Shown: positions 1 to 11,860 of the stretch, piece by piece | Numbering within the stretch: the first letter of the stretch is position 1 | Layout of the letters: every line of letters begins with the position of its first letter | Assembly (NCBI RefSeq): GCF_003347205.1 | Contig: NZ_QQBJ01000014.1 | Coordinates: 1-64,000, forward strand | Source of the DNA: Mycolicibacterium moriokaense | GTDB lineage: Bacteria > Actinomycetota > Actinomycetes > Mycobacteriales > Mycobacteriaceae | Length of the DNA stretch: 64,000 nucleotides | Reading direction: 5' to 3' | Notes under the pieces: model-generated | Seen by the model: only the letters and a program-made list of their open reading frames with translations | Database searches by the model: none | Told to the model about the DNA's origin: nothing | Translations under genes and position numbers: made by a program

Positions 1-69
1 ACTGAGCTCATCGATCTTGTGCAGAGCCTCCGTGATGATCGCCCGGCGATCCGACGACACACCAGCCAT
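1..69 (-). CDS. Partial start of next PKS-operon gene (PpsB-like?)
   Basis: Only the first 23 codons are in the window (MAGVSSDRRAIITEALHKID and on). The gene begins 5 bp after the stop of the PpsA-type PKS on the same strand, so it is almost certainly co-transcribed. The pattern of a short basic/acidic helix resembles the N-terminal linker or docking helix that precedes the KS domain of modular PKS subunits, and it lines up loosely with the start of PpsB. The rest runs off the left edge. Identity as the next elongation module is inferred from position and operon order, not from a visible domain. Confidence 0.6.
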   Translation of the reverse strand, partial: MAGVSSDRRAIITEALHKIDELS

Positions 70-74
70 CGCGC

Positions 75-3000
75 TCAATTCAGCCTTTCCGAAAGTTGTT
101 GCAGCAGTTCGTCCTCCGTGAAGTCGTCATACTCGTCGACGTCGTCTTGTTCGGCGGCCTCGATGAGTTCGGGGACGATGGTGGACAGGTAACCGGCGAG
201 TGCGACAACCGTCGGATAGTCGAAGACAACGGACGCGGGCATAGTCCTTCCGAGGCTTTCGGACAGGGACCGCTGCAGCGTCACGCTCATCAGCGAGTCC
301 ATTCCGACCTGGAAGAAGCCCGCCGCGGGGTCGACGAACTGCGGCGAGGCCAGACTCATGGCGTCGGCGACCAACGTGCGCACGTGCTCGACCGTCAGAT
401 CGCGGCGTTCGGCGGGGGGTGCGTTGCGGAGCGCCTCGCGGAATTCAGTCATGGAAGCCGACGGGGTTTCGCCGGCCTCCTCGGTGTTTTCCCTTGGCAG
501 GAGGTCGTCGACGATATGCAGACGGGCGCGCGTCCGGTACGCGGTCGCCAGTCGGGTCCAGTCCGCCGCCACCACGGTGGAGCGCACCGCATTGCCATTG
601 CCCAGCACAGACCAGAGCGCCTGAATCGCAACCTCGTCTGGCATCGGTTCGAGTCCCGAGTCGAGCGTCACCTGGCGCTCCTGCTCGATCTGGCTGTCGG
701 CCAGGGACTTCCACAGGCCCCAGTTCACGGTCGTGGCAGGCAGTCCGGCGGCACGGCGCGCAAAGGCGAACGTGTCGAGGAAGGTCGTCGTGGCCGCATA
801 GTGGGACAGCCACCGAGACCCGAGCAGCCCGGAGATCGATGCGAACAACACGAATTGGCGCACCGGCGTCGTCAGCGACAGTTTGTGCAGCACGGCCACC
901 GCGTCCAGTTTGGGTGCGAACATGGCGGTGACGTCGGCGTCGGTCATGTCCGAGAGCGTGATCGGGCCACCGCCGAACGCCGCGAGATAGATGCCGCCCA
1001 GCGGCGGAAGGTCGACGCCGAAGCGCTCGAACACCGTCGCCATGGACCGCTCGTCGGCCGCATCGGCAGCGACCGTCACCAGCGTCGTTCCCTGCGCGGC
1101 CAGAGAATCGGCCAACGCCTCCAGTCGCGTCCCTGGATTGCGGGACACCGCGACGATCGTGGCCGCGCCCATGTCGGCAAGCTGCTGTATCAGGTGCGGA
1201 CCGATGTTCCCGGTCGCACCCACCACGAGGTGGCTGCTGTCCTTGTCCAGGCTTTCTGCCGGCATTGCCGGAAGTGCGGCTTGTGGTTGCAGTCTGGCGA
1301 CGCGCCGGGTGCCTGCCCGGTAGACGACTTGGTCTTCGCCTGTGTCACTGCGGGTTTCGTCGACCACGTACCGCGCGGCCAGAGTGGCGGGCACCGACTC
1401 GTCGACATCGATGACGGCACCCCAGATCTCGGGGTGCTCGAGGGCGAGCGTGCGGCCCAGCCCCCACAGCACTGCCTGCGCCGGGTTGGCGCGATCACCT
1501 TCGGCCACCGGTTGGGCGTTGCGCGTCAGCATGAGCAGCTTCGGCGGGGTGACCATGCGCGCGAGCGCGGCACTGAGCCTTCGCGCGCAGTTGAACAGCT
1601 GATACCCCTGTGTCGGCTCCAGGGAACCCGACGCGTCGGGGGCGTACAGCACGAACTCCGCTTCGCCGATCGCCGCCTCCAGTTCGGCGTCGGCGGCGTC
1701 CTCGGTCAACGCGGCGATCGTCGCGCCGTCACCTTCGAGGCGGCCGATCTGGGCCGCGATGCTCGCGTCACCGATCACCAGCCATGACGTCGGCGACGCC
1801 GCGCGATCGGCGGAGACGGGCTGAGCCGGCCACGCCAGCTCGCAGTACCACTCGACCGGGATGACGCCGGTGGCCGCTTTGCCTGCGGGCGAAGCGCCGC
1901 CGCGGCCCGTCGCTTCGGTGCGACGGGTCATCGGCGTGAAGTCGATCCAGTGGCGGCTGTGCTCCCACGGCGTAGTCGGAATCTGCGCATGCGGCTCCGG
2001 CGGATGTGCCGTTTGCGGGGGCCGTGTGGTGTGTGTGCTGTTCAAGCTCGTGTGAAAACTCAGCGTGTCGTCGCCGTCCCGCTGCAGCGTTCCCACGGTG
2101 TGGTGGTGGGTATCGCAGAGGTTTTCCGTGATGGCCTGGGTGAGCATCGGGTGCGCACTGATCTCGATGAACATCGTGTGCTCCGCTGCGGCGGCGATCG
2201 CTTGGCTGAACCGCACCGGCTGTCGCACGTTGGCCACCCAGTAGTCGGCGTCGAACGCAGGTGTGGCTCCATCCGTCGCCACCGTCGACAGGAACGGAAT
2301 GGCGGGGGTCATCGGTCTGAGATCGGCGAGCGCCGAACGCAGTTCGGGCAGGATCGGATCCATCAGAGCGGTGTGTGAGGCGACCTCCATGTTCACCCGC
2401 CGTGCGAACCGGCCCTGCTCCAGCACCGCCGCGATCACACCGTCCACCTGGTCGGGTGGACCGGCGACGGCCGTCTGGCGGGGCGCGGAGTAGACCGCGA
2501 CGCCCACCCCCGGATAGTCGGCGATCACCGCCTCTGCGGCCTTGGCGTCCAGCGTCAACAGCGCCACCGCGCCCTGTCCGGCCAGCCGAGACATCAACCG
2601 GGACCGGGTGGCTATCACCCGCAAGCCGTCGGCCACCGTCAGCGCACCAGCCACCACCGCCGCGGTGACCTCGCCCATCGAGTGGCCGATCACCGCGTCC
2701 GGGGTGATGCCGTAGGACCGCCACAGCTCGGTGAGCGCCAGCTGAAGGCCCATGGTCACCGGCTGCACCTGCGCATCACCGCTGAGCGGAAGTCCCTCGA
2801 ACAGCACCTGCCGCAGGGAGAACCCGACGTGCTGGGCGAACAAAGGCTCCAGCTCGGCGATCGCCTGGGCGAAGACCGGTTCGTCGGCGAGCAGCTGCCG
2901 GCCCATTCCGGCCCAGTGCGCCCCTTGGCCCGAGTACACGAACACCGTGCCCGGACCGCACGGACCCTCGTGCGGTCCCGTGACACCGTCCGTCGGGTTG

Positions 3001-4838
3001 CCGGCCGCGAGGGCGGCCAGACCGGCCATCGCCTGGGCGGCATTGCGCGCACACACCGTGCCGAACTGTGGATGGCGGGCGCGGTGGTGGTTGAGGGTGT
3101 GCGCGATCTCCGACAACGAGACACCCGCACCGTCGGCGGCCATCCAATTGGCGAGCGCTCCTGCCGACGCGCTGACGCGCTGGCTGGACTTGCCCGACAC
3201 CACGAGCGTCGTCACCGGCGGATCCTGTTGCGGCCCAGCCGCTACCGCCAATTCAGGTGCCTGCTCGATCACCACGTGTGCGTTCGTTCCGCCGAAACCG
3301 AACGACGAGATGCCGGCCCTTCGCGGCCGGTCGACCGACGGCCAGTCCCGGTCCTGGGCGACGACTTCGAGCCGCAACTGGTCGAACGGGATGTGCGGGT
3401 TCGGATTCTGGAAGCGCATGTTCGCCGGGATCTGGCCCTTCTGCACGGCCAGCACGGCTTTCATGAAGCCCGCGACGCCTGCCGCGGCCTCGAGATGGCC
3501 GAGGTTGGACTTCACCGCGCCGACCAGCAAGGGGGCGTCCACCGGTCGGCCACGGCCGAGCACGCCACCCAGCGCGCGCGCCTCGATGGGGTCGCCGAGG
3601 AAGGTGCCGGTGCCGTGAGCTTCCACGTAGTCCACATCGTGCGGGTGCACGCCCGCCTGGGAATACGCGGCTTTCAGCACCGCGGTCTGGGCCGCGGGGT
3701 TGGGAGCCATCAAGCCGTTGGAGTGGCCGTCCTGGTTGATTGCGGAACCGCGCACCACCGCCAGTACCCGATCGCCGTCGCGCACCGCGTCGCTGAGCCG
3801 CTTGAGCACCACGACCCCGCAGCCCTCACCGCGGACGAACCCGTCGGCCCCGGCGTCGAACGCGTGGCAGAGGCCGGTCGGGGAAAGGGCGCCCGCCTGA
3901 TCGAAGCCGTGGAAGACCGCGGGCGAGAGCAACAGGTTCACACCTGCGGCGATCGCCGTCTCCGAGTCGCGCAGCCGCAGGCTCTGGCACGCCAGATGAA
4001 TCGCCACCAACGATGACGAGCAGGCGGTGTCGACCGCTATCGACGGGCCTCGCAGATCCAGGAAGTACGACAGCCGGTTCGCGATGATGCTAAGCGCGCC
4101 GCCGGTGTTGCTCCACGCGTCGACCTTTGGCAGGTCGGTCGCGGCGAGGTAGCCGTACTCGCTGAAACAGGCGCCGACGAAGACGCCGGTCTGTGAACGG
4201 CGAAGGGTGTTCGCCGGAATCCCCGCATGCTCGAGGGCTTCCCATGCCACCTCGAGCAGCAGCCGCTGCTGCGGATCCATCTTGGCGGCCTCGCGGGCGG
4301 AGATGTCGAAGAAGTCCGCGTCGAAGGCGTCGACGTCGGCGAGGAACGACCCCCAGCGGGTGGTGCGGGCCAGCGCGGCCGCCACGTCGGGTGTGCCGTC
4401 GTCGAACGGCGCCCAGCGTTCAGCGGGGACCTCGGCGACCGAACAATTGCCGTCCCAAAGGAATTGCCACAGCGCGTCGGGGGCACTGATGCCGCCGGGG
4501 AAGCGGCAGCCCATGCCCACCACCGCGATCGGCTCGTCGAGCGAGCCTCGGCCGGCCGGGACCACCGACGGATCGGCGGAGGTCTCCGAATCCGGCGTCG
4601 TGAGGTACGCAACCAGGGCGTTGATGGTCGGGTTCTGCCAGAAGTCGACCGGTGAGACCGGCCGCCCGAGCCGCTCACCCAGCTCGCCGGACAGTTCCAG
4701 GGCGTCGCGTGAGCCGACCCCGACATCGTTCAGCGACGCGTCGAAATCGATCTCGTCGGGCTCGCAGCCCAGTCTGGCGCACAGGTTGGCGACCAGCCAG
4801 TCGCGAAGCTCGACACTTTCCGCGCTGACCTCGGTCAT
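75..4838 (-). CDS. ppsA: PpsA-type modular polyketide synthase
   Basis: A 1587-residue type I PKS predicted to extend a fatty acyl chain handed over by the upstream acyl-AMP ligase. Domains in order: ACP (carrier Ser43 in VGSRDAL), KS about 101-525 (Cys273 in DTACSSS, His408 in EAHGTGT, His448 in SNLGHLE), AT about 630-930 (Ser720 in GHSMG), KR about 1200-1400 (VVGATGNIG, Tyr1347), and a C-terminal ACP (Ser1515 in GMDSL). The ACP-KS-AT-KR-ACP layout, the opening residues and the C-terminal ELLQQLSERL tail match M. tuberculosis PpsA, first module of phthiocerol synthesis. The ATG forms an ATGA overlap with the ligase stop, so the two are translationally coupled; an open frame upstream of this ATG lies inside the ligase gene and is not used. 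Extender specificity of the AT was not assigned. Confidence 0.9.
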   Translation of the reverse strand: MTEVSAESVELRDWLVANLCARLGCEPDEIDFDASLNDVGVGSRDALELSGELGERLGRPVSPVDFWQNPTINALVAYLTTPDSETSADPSVVPAGRGSLDEPIAVVGMGCRFPGGISAPDALWQFLWDGNCSVAEVPAERWAPFDDGTPDVAAALARTTRWGSFLADVDAFDADFFDISAREAAKMDPQQRLLLEVAWEALEHAGIPANTLRRSQTGVFVGACFSEYGYLAATDLPKVDAWSNTGGALSIIANRLSYFLDLRGPSIAVDTACSSSLVAIHLACQSLRLRDSETAIAAGVNLLLSPAVFHGFDQAGALSPTGLCHAFDAGADGFVRGEGCGVVVLKRLSDAVRDGDRVLAVVRGSAINQDGHSNGLMAPNPAAQTAVLKAAYSQAGVHPHDVDYVEAHGTGTFLGDPIEARALGGVLGRGRPVDAPLLVGAVKSNLGHLEAAAGVAGFMKAVLAVQKGQIPANMRFQNPNPHIPFDQLRLEVVAQDRDWPSVDRPRRAGISSFGFGGTNAHVVIEQAPELAVAAGPQQDPPVTTLVVSGKSSQRVSASAGALANWMAADGAGVSLSEIAHTLNHHRARHPQFGTVCARNAAQAMAGLAALAAGNPTDGVTGPHEGPCGPGTVFVYSGQGAHWAGMGRQLLADEPVFAQAIAELEPLFAQHVGFSLRQVLFEGLPLSGDAQVQPVTMGLQLALTELWRSYGITPDAVIGHSMGEVTAAVVAGALTVADGLRVIATRSRLMSRLAGQGAVALLTLDAKAAEAVIADYPGVGVAVYSAPRQTAVAGPPDQVDGVIAAVLEQGRFARRVNMEVASHTALMDPILPELRSALADLRPMTPAIPFLSTVATDGATPAFDADYWVANVRQPVRFSQAIAAAAEHTMFIEISAHPMLTQAITENLCDTHHHTVGTLQRDGDDTLSFHTSLNSTHTTRPPQTAHPPEPHAQIPTTPWEHSRHWIDFTPMTRRTEATGRGGASPAGKAATGVIPVEWYCELAWPAQPVSADRAASPTSWLVIGDASIAAQIGRLEGDGATIAALTEDAADAELEAAIGEAEFVLYAPDASGSLEPTQGYQLFNCARRLSAALARMVTPPKLLMLTRNAQPVAEGDRANPAQAVLWGLGRTLALEHPEIWGAVIDVDESVPATLAARYVVDETRSDTGEDQVVYRAGTRRVARLQPQAALPAMPAESLDKDSSHLVVGATGNIGPHLIQQLADMGAATIVAVSRNPGTRLEALADSLAAQGTTLVTVAADAADERSMATVFERFGVDLPPLGGIYLAAFGGGPITLSDMTDADVTAMFAPKLDAVAVLHKLSLTTPVRQFVLFASISGLLGSRWLSHYAATTTFLDTFAFARRAAGLPATTVNWGLWKSLADSQIEQERQVTLDSGLEPMPDEVAIQALWSVLGNGNAVRSTVVAADWTRLATAYRTRARLHIVDDLLPRENTEEAGETPSASMTEFREALRNAPPAERRDLTVEHVRTLVADAMSLASPQFVDPAAGFFQVGMDSLMSVTLQRSLSESLGRTMPASVVFDYPTVVALAGYLSTIVPELIEAAEQDDVDEYDDFTEDELLQQLSERLN

Positions 4839-6571
4839 GACGTGATGGCCATACGCTCGAATTGCTGACGGCTGTAGTAGTCCGCACATGAGGACCGGCG
4901 GACCTTCCCGCTGGTGGTGATCGGCAGCGAGCCCGGCGGAACGAAGACGAGGTCGGCGATCCGCAACCGGTGCACGTTCGAGACAGCGGAGGTGATCTCG
5001 CGCTTCAGCTTCCGCAGCCGGTCGTTGTGCTCGCTGTCGGAATCGCCGCGCTTCTTGACCTCGACGATCGCGACAAGCCGCTCGGTCTGGTCGGCCTGTA
5101 CGGAAATGGCGGCGCAGCGGCCGTTGCTGATCTCCTGGATCGTCGCCTCGATGTCGTCGGGATAGTGGTTGGATCCGTCGACGATCAGCAGGTCTTTGAT
5201 GCGGCCGATGATGAACAGTTCGCCGTCGGAGATGACGCCGAGATCGCCGGTCCGCAGCCATGGCCCTTCCGGTGTTCCCGGCGACGGGTTGACCAGTCGA
5301 CCGCCGAAGACTCGCTGGCTCTCCTGCGGACGCCGCCAGTACCCCTTGGCGACGTTCCTGCCGTACACCCAGATCTCGCCGACCTGCCCGGCCGGGTTCT
5401 CGGTACCGGTCTCGGGATCGACGATGCGCATCGTTGTGCTTCGGGTGGTGCCGTGGCCGATCAGCTCGGTGCTACCGGTCTCCTCGTCGCACCGTCTGGC
5501 ATGACCGCTCGAGAGCTTTTCGTAGTCGAACCGCACGACTGACGGGGGCGAACCGCGGTCCGAGCAAGCCACGTAGACGGTGGCTTCGGCGAGCCCATAT
5601 GACGGGCGGATGACCGACTCCTTGAGCTGGAAGTCGGCGAAGCGGTCGGTGAATCTCTTCAGCGTTGCCGCGTGCACCCGCTCAGCGCCGCTGAGAATGC
5701 CCTCCACATTGCCCAGGCTCAGTCCGGCCATGTCGTCGTCGGTCGTTCTGCGCGCGGCCAGCTCGAATGCGAAATTGGGTGCGGCGGAAAGGGATCCGGG
5801 GTTCTTGGCGAGCAACTGAATCCAGCGCGCGGGCCTCTGCAAGAACGCCAACGGGCTCATCAGAACAGCGGTGCAGCCACTGACCAGCGGGGCGCAGACA
5901 CCTTTGACCAGTCCCATGTCGTGATAGAAGGGCAGCCAGGAGACGAAGACCGTTTCCGAGGGAACCGGGCCCGCGAAGTAGTCGCGCAACGCCTGGGTGA
6001 CGTTTTCGATGACGTTCGTGTGAGAAATCTCGACGCCTGCGGGCACGCGGGTTGACCCCGATGTGTACTGAAGGTAGGCGACCTTGGTGGTCGTGGGCTC
6101 GACCGGATCGAGGCTCGCCGAGGCGAGGTCCAGTGAATCGACGTCGATGACGACCGGCGCCGCGTTTCGCGCATCGCTTCGGGCGTAGGGAACGACGAAA
6201 TCGATCGCGGCGGACGTCGTGAGGATGACCGACGGGGCACAGTCTTGAAGCACCGCGGAGATCCGCTCGTCATGCACACCGTAGGCGGGTACCGAGAGCG
6301 GCACGGCGATGAATCCGGCCTGAATCGCGCCGAGAAACGAGACGATGTAACCGATGCCTTGCGGCGCGACGATAGCGGCGCGATCTCCGGCGGAGCCGGA
6401 TTGTCTCAGCTCATCGGCCACGCTCTCGACGGCTCGCAACACCTGTGCCCAGGTGAGGCTTTCGGCGAAGCCCTCGGGATCGACGTCGTAGTCGATGAAG
6501 GTGTACGCCGTGCAGTCGGGGCTTCGTGTCGCACGTTCTCGCAACAGTGAAATCAGAGAAGACTCAGCCAT
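4835..6571 (-). CDS. fadD26: Long-chain fatty acyl-AMP ligase, FadD26 type
   Basis: A 578-residue adenylate-forming enzyme that would activate a fatty acid as acyl-adenylate and load it on the N-terminal ACP of the adjacent PKS. Visible motifs are YTSGSTR at 169-175 (P-loop), LPFYHDMGLV, GYWRRP, LRTGDLG and the C-terminal PITTSGKVRR with Lys556. The acyl-AMP ligase branch is indicated by the FadD-type N-terminus (TAYTFIDYD) and NHYPDDIEATIQE. Sequence and partner match the FadD26-PpsA pair of PDIM synthesis. The ATG has AAAGG 7 nt upstream. The last four bases overlap the PKS start. FadD23/FadD30-like ligases are the main alternative, but a PpsA-type partner favours FadD26. Confidence 0.9.
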   Translation of the reverse strand: MAESSLISLLRERATRSPDCTAYTFIDYDVDPEGFAESLTWAQVLRAVESVADELRQSGSAGDRAAIVAPQGIGYIVSFLGAIQAGFIAVPLSVPAYGVHDERISAVLQDCAPSVILTTSAAIDFVVPYARSDARNAAPVVIDVDSLDLASASLDPVEPTTTKVAYLQYTSGSTRVPAGVEISHTNVIENVTQALRDYFAGPVPSETVFVSWLPFYHDMGLVKGVCAPLVSGCTAVLMSPLAFLQRPARWIQLLAKNPGSLSAAPNFAFELAARRTTDDDMAGLSLGNVEGILSGAERVHAATLKRFTDRFADFQLKESVIRPSYGLAEATVYVACSDRGSPPSVVRFDYEKLSSGHARRCDEETGSTELIGHGTTRSTTMRIVDPETGTENPAGQVGEIWVYGRNVAKGYWRRPQESQRVFGGRLVNPSPGTPEGPWLRTGDLGVISDGELFIIGRIKDLLIVDGSNHYPDDIEATIQEISNGRCAAISVQADQTERLVAIVEVKKRGDSDSEHNDRLRKLKREITSAVSNVHRLRIADLVFVPPGSLPITTSGKVRRSSCADYYSRQQFERMAITS

Positions 6572-6994
6572 GATGTGCCTTTCGTTGCGCGTCCCGACTC
6601 AGGATTCGTCTGGTGCAGAGGGGCCGCCAAACCGGTTCGGTTCCTCTTTGCTGAACGCCTGGAGGGGCGTCACGCTGATAATCACCTGTGGATGTCCGCC
6701 CGAGCCGCTGGGGATACGAATCGATCAGGCACAGCTACGATATATAGCCCGCCTATACGTACCCAAAAGATTGTTGACATGCGTAAACCGCCCCCATCTG
6801 TTTGCCTGGGCGAAAATTTACACTGACGATGGTTACTCCGCAGGGTGGTTAGCCAGAATTTTACTTATGGCCGCGCTTCGTGCCTCAAGATCAAGTAGCT
6901 GAAAACGTGCAATGTCAAGGAAAAAGCAATGCTCATAGGCGGTGCGCCCGCCGCGCTGGGCGATAGCGGTTCGGGTCATTTTTCGGCTGCTCAT

Positions 6995-7357
6995 TTATGA
7001 GAAAGTCCGATGCCTGGAGTTGACACGTCTCAACTCAGCTTTCTCGATGGGCAGATGCGTCGAGGCCCGAAGCGCCACCCTGGAGGACGGCGGTGAGACC
7101 CAGGTCGGTGCAGCAGGGCCAAACAGCACTGCGAACCCGAATCGCGCATCCGTTCTGATGAAATCCTTTGTTGCAGCGACGATTGACTCTTGCGCGGGCG
7201 CAACGAGATGGCGATCCGGCCGTTCGGGCAACATGCACACAACGACCACCCGGGCCGAGCGGAGAGGCCCGCTGCAATCGAAACCGAGGCCGTCTGCGCC
7301 GGCGATTGCCGCCGCTGTCCGACGGCCCGACATTGCTACTGAAATAGCAAGTCCCAC
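6995..7357 (-). CDS. Possible small protein of unknown function
   Basis: A 120-codon open frame with a GTG start lies in the divergent spacer upstream of the ligase. The translation is not obviously low-complexity, and its third codon positions are only moderately G/C-rich, less so than neighbouring genes. No family was recognised and no clear ribosome binding site was seen. It occupies the same relative place as the small ORF between tesA and fadD26 in M. tuberculosis, which is the only contextual support. It may equally be non-coding spacer. Confidence 0.25.
   Translation of the reverse strand: MGLAISVAMSGRRTAAAIAGADGLGFDCSGPLRSARVVVVCMLPERPDRHLVAPAQESIVAATKDFIRTDARFGFAVLFGPAAPTWVSPPSSRVALRASTHLPIEKAELRRVNSRHRTFS
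7017..7036. promoter_or_regulatory. Perfect 7+7 inverted repeat, candidate operator
   Basis: GAGTTGA and TCAACTC are exact reverse complements separated by six bases (CACGTC). The repeat lies in the AT-rich spacer between the divergent ligase and thioesterase genes, a natural place for a regulator of both. It also falls inside the doubtful small open frame at 6995-7357. No regulator was identified. Confidence 0.4.
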
Positions 7358-7540
7358 AACGTGTATCGCGCCGATGACGGGCGGGCGCGCTGACGGTCAC
7401 CCCCTTGCCCCCACTGCTCAGTTGGTTCCGATCTCGCCGCGCGCCAAATGGCACTGATCCGCGGATGGTGGTGGCCCGAATCGACCCGAGATTCCTCGTT
7501 TGTGGTGGCGACCGGCCGGATTTTCAACGATGATGGCCGC

Positions 7541-8299
7541 GTGAGCGATCCTGAGAACACTGGCGGTGCAACAGCGGGGGCGGCTAATGGGCAGCCCACG
7601 TCTGCCGAGGCCGTGCAAGCCCTGTACATCTTCCCGCACGCGGGCGGCTCAGCGAGCTCCTATGCTCCGTTCGCGCGCGCGTTTTCCGTTGGTATCAAAA
7701 GGATCGCCGTTCAATACCCGGGGCGCACCGATCGACACGACGTACCGGATATCGAGAGCATCCAGGCACTGGCCAAGGATGTCCACGGGATGCTGTCGGC
7801 TAACCGCATCACGGCTGCCCCCGTCGCCTTCTTCGGGCACAGCATGGGGGGGCAAATCGCGTTCGAGGTCGCTCGCAGGTTCGAAGAGGAGGGCACCCCC
7901 GTCGCGGCACTGTTCCTGTCGGCCTCCCCCGCTCCGGGACACGGTGGATACGAGCAACTCAAGGGCTCGGACGAGGCGCTGTTGAAGATGGTGAACGAAA
8001 TGACTGGTGCGGGAAGCCAGTTCGTTGACGGCCGGTTCGGGGATACCGTCCTTCGAACATTACGGAACTACGGAGCCATCACCGGCTACGATTGTCCGCC
8101 CGGCACCAGCGTTGCTTGCCCCATATACGCATATGCCGCCGCCGACGACATCGCAGTTAGCCAGCAAAGCGTGGCAGCATGGTCAGAGTTCACGAATTCG
8201 GACTTTGCGATCCGGACCGTGCAAGGCGATCACTTCTACGTGACACACACGGTCGATGAGCTCGTCGCCGACATCCAAGATCGCCTGCGCACCCTGTAG
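7541..8299 (+). CDS. tesA: Type II thioesterase, TesA family
   Basis: A 252-residue alpha/beta hydrolase of the thioesterase II family that in mycobacteria works with the Pps synthases, releasing or editing chains. From the GTG start the motifs are LYIFPHAGG at 28-36, Ser101 in GHSMGG, an Asp at 202/203 and His231 in GDHFY, giving a complete triad. QYPGRTDR and CPIYAYAAADD also match the TesA pattern. An in-frame ATG at 7448 would add 31 residues; the GTG at 7541 gives a length closer to M. tuberculosis TesA (261 aa), though neither has a strong ribosome binding site. It is divergent from the ligase/PKS operon and converges on the small secreted-protein gene downstream of gcvP. Confidence 0.85.
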   Translation: MSDPENTGGATAGAANGQPTSAEAVQALYIFPHAGGSASSYAPFARAFSVGIKRIAVQYPGRTDRHDVPDIESIQALAKDVHGMLSANRITAAPVAFFGHSMGGQIAFEVARRFEEEGTPVAALFLSASPAPGHGGYEQLKGSDEALLKMVNEMTGAGSQFVDGRFGDTVLRTLRNYGAITGYDCPPGTSVACPIYAYAAADDIAVSQQSVAAWSEFTNSDFAIRTVQGDHFYVTHTVDELVADIQDRLRTL

Positions 8300-8320
8300 A
8301 GAGGCGCATTCGATCGGCGA

Positions 8321-8784
8321 TCACCCGCCGCCGGGTGCGGCGGGTGCGGCGCCGACGCCGAGCAGGCTGCCCAGCTGGGCGACCACGTCGGCGGGATTCG
8401 GCTTCGCCGGCGGCGCGGCATCGGTCTTCTGCCATTCCTGGCACTCGCTGCTCTTGAACGTCGTGTCGCCCGCTTCGATCTGCACCGTCTGCGGCTTCTT
8501 GCTCATGGCGTTGGCGACGATGCCGTCGTTGTTGGCGCGTTTCCAGTAGCAGACGCCGCCCTCTACGGGGCCCGCCGATTGATAAACGCCCGGCGCGATG
8601 TCGGTCCCCACCGCATAGGTCCCGTCTCCGAAACTGGCCATCGGCGCAGGCCCCGGGGCCGGCCCCAGCGGCGGAGCGGGTGCAGGCGCAGGCGGCGGGG
8701 AGGGTGCCGGATCTGCGTGCGCGGTGCCCACCGCCGCGGACCAGCCGACGACGAGCAGCGTTGCAGCGACAGTGATTCGGGACA

Positions 8785-8785
<1 letters not shown>
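8321..8785 (-). CDS. Secreted Pro-rich conserved mycobacterial protein
   Basis: A 154-residue protein with an N-terminal signal peptide (MSRITVAATLLVVGWSAAVG then ...AHA-DP), a proline/alanine-rich linker at about 27-50, and a conserved core containing YAVGTDIAPGVYQSAG, a CYWKR segment and a later Cys that could pair with it. The function is unknown. Its ATG shares one base with the gcvP stop (TGATG), so it is translated as the distal cistron of the gcvP transcript. A few residues could be added at the N-terminus, but the chosen ATG places the signal peptide correctly. Confidence 0.75.
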
Positions 8786-11664
<2,879 letters not shown>

Positions 11665-11687
11665 CCATCTCCTGGCGCTGTGGGGCA

Positions 11688-11706
11688 GGAAACCCGCTGG
11701 GTTTCC
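11688..11706 (-). promoter_or_regulatory. Hairpin in gcvP leader (expression-platform candidate)
   Basis: GGAAACCC and GGGTTTCC form a perfect 8-bp stem with a 3-nt loop between the glycine aptamer and the gcvP ribosome binding site, ending 14 nt before AGGAG. No U-run follows, so it is not a standard terminator. It could control ribosome access or transcript stability. Confidence 0.5.
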
Positions 11707-11756
11707 TCTCCCTCAGTCGTCGACCCGTTGTGGGCGCTTCAGAGGCATTCGGGGCC

Positions 11757-11844
11757 CTGCGCGGTCCGGGTGCCTGAGAGTTTGACGGAGAGGTGTTGCT
11801 CCTTCGGCGTCCGTGGCTGGCGGCCACGGCTCTCTCCCGCGCAG
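11757..11844 (-). promoter_or_regulatory. Glycine riboswitch, single aptamer
   Basis: The minus-strand leader of gcvP contains the hallmarks of the glycine aptamer: GGGAGAG after the 5' arm, CGCCGAAGGAGCAA, CCTCTCCGTCAAACTCTCAGGCA, and a closing arm. The P1 arms CTGCGCGG (11844-11837) and CCGCGCAG (11764-11757) pair perfectly over 8 bp, and an internal CCGTGGC/GCCACGG stem is also perfect. Only one aptamer was found; the familiar tandem arrangement is absent. In this context the element most likely turns gcvP on when glycine is plentiful. Confidence 0.9.
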
Positions 11845-11860
11845 AGGCGATGCGTGGCCG

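Larger units (their letters stand above)
6572..7540. other. Divergent, lower-GC spacer between FAAL and tesA
   Basis: About 970 bp separate the divergent ligase and thioesterase starts. The stretch from roughly 6720 to 7020 is visibly AT-richer than anything else in the window (runs such as ATATATAG and AAAATTTA). It holds a perfect inverted repeat at 7017-7036 and one small open frame on the minus strand at 6995-7357. No confident promoter -10/-35 pair was found. In M. tuberculosis the equivalent tesA-fadD26 gap contains the small gene Rv2929 and the PDIM promoter, but there tesA and fadD26 point the same way. Confidence 0.6.

Noticed and set aside
96-1787. 563-codon plus-strand frame under the PKS
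   Set aside because: It is antisense to the KR and ACP domains of the PKS, has no motif and is Arg/Gly/His-rich.
6774-6779. TTGACA resembling a -35 element
   Set aside because: No acceptable -10 lies 16-19 bp downstream on the plus strand.
11707-11756. Second glycine aptamer downstream of the first
   Set aside because: A GGGAGAGG stretch is present but no CGAAGG core or paired P1 accompanies it.
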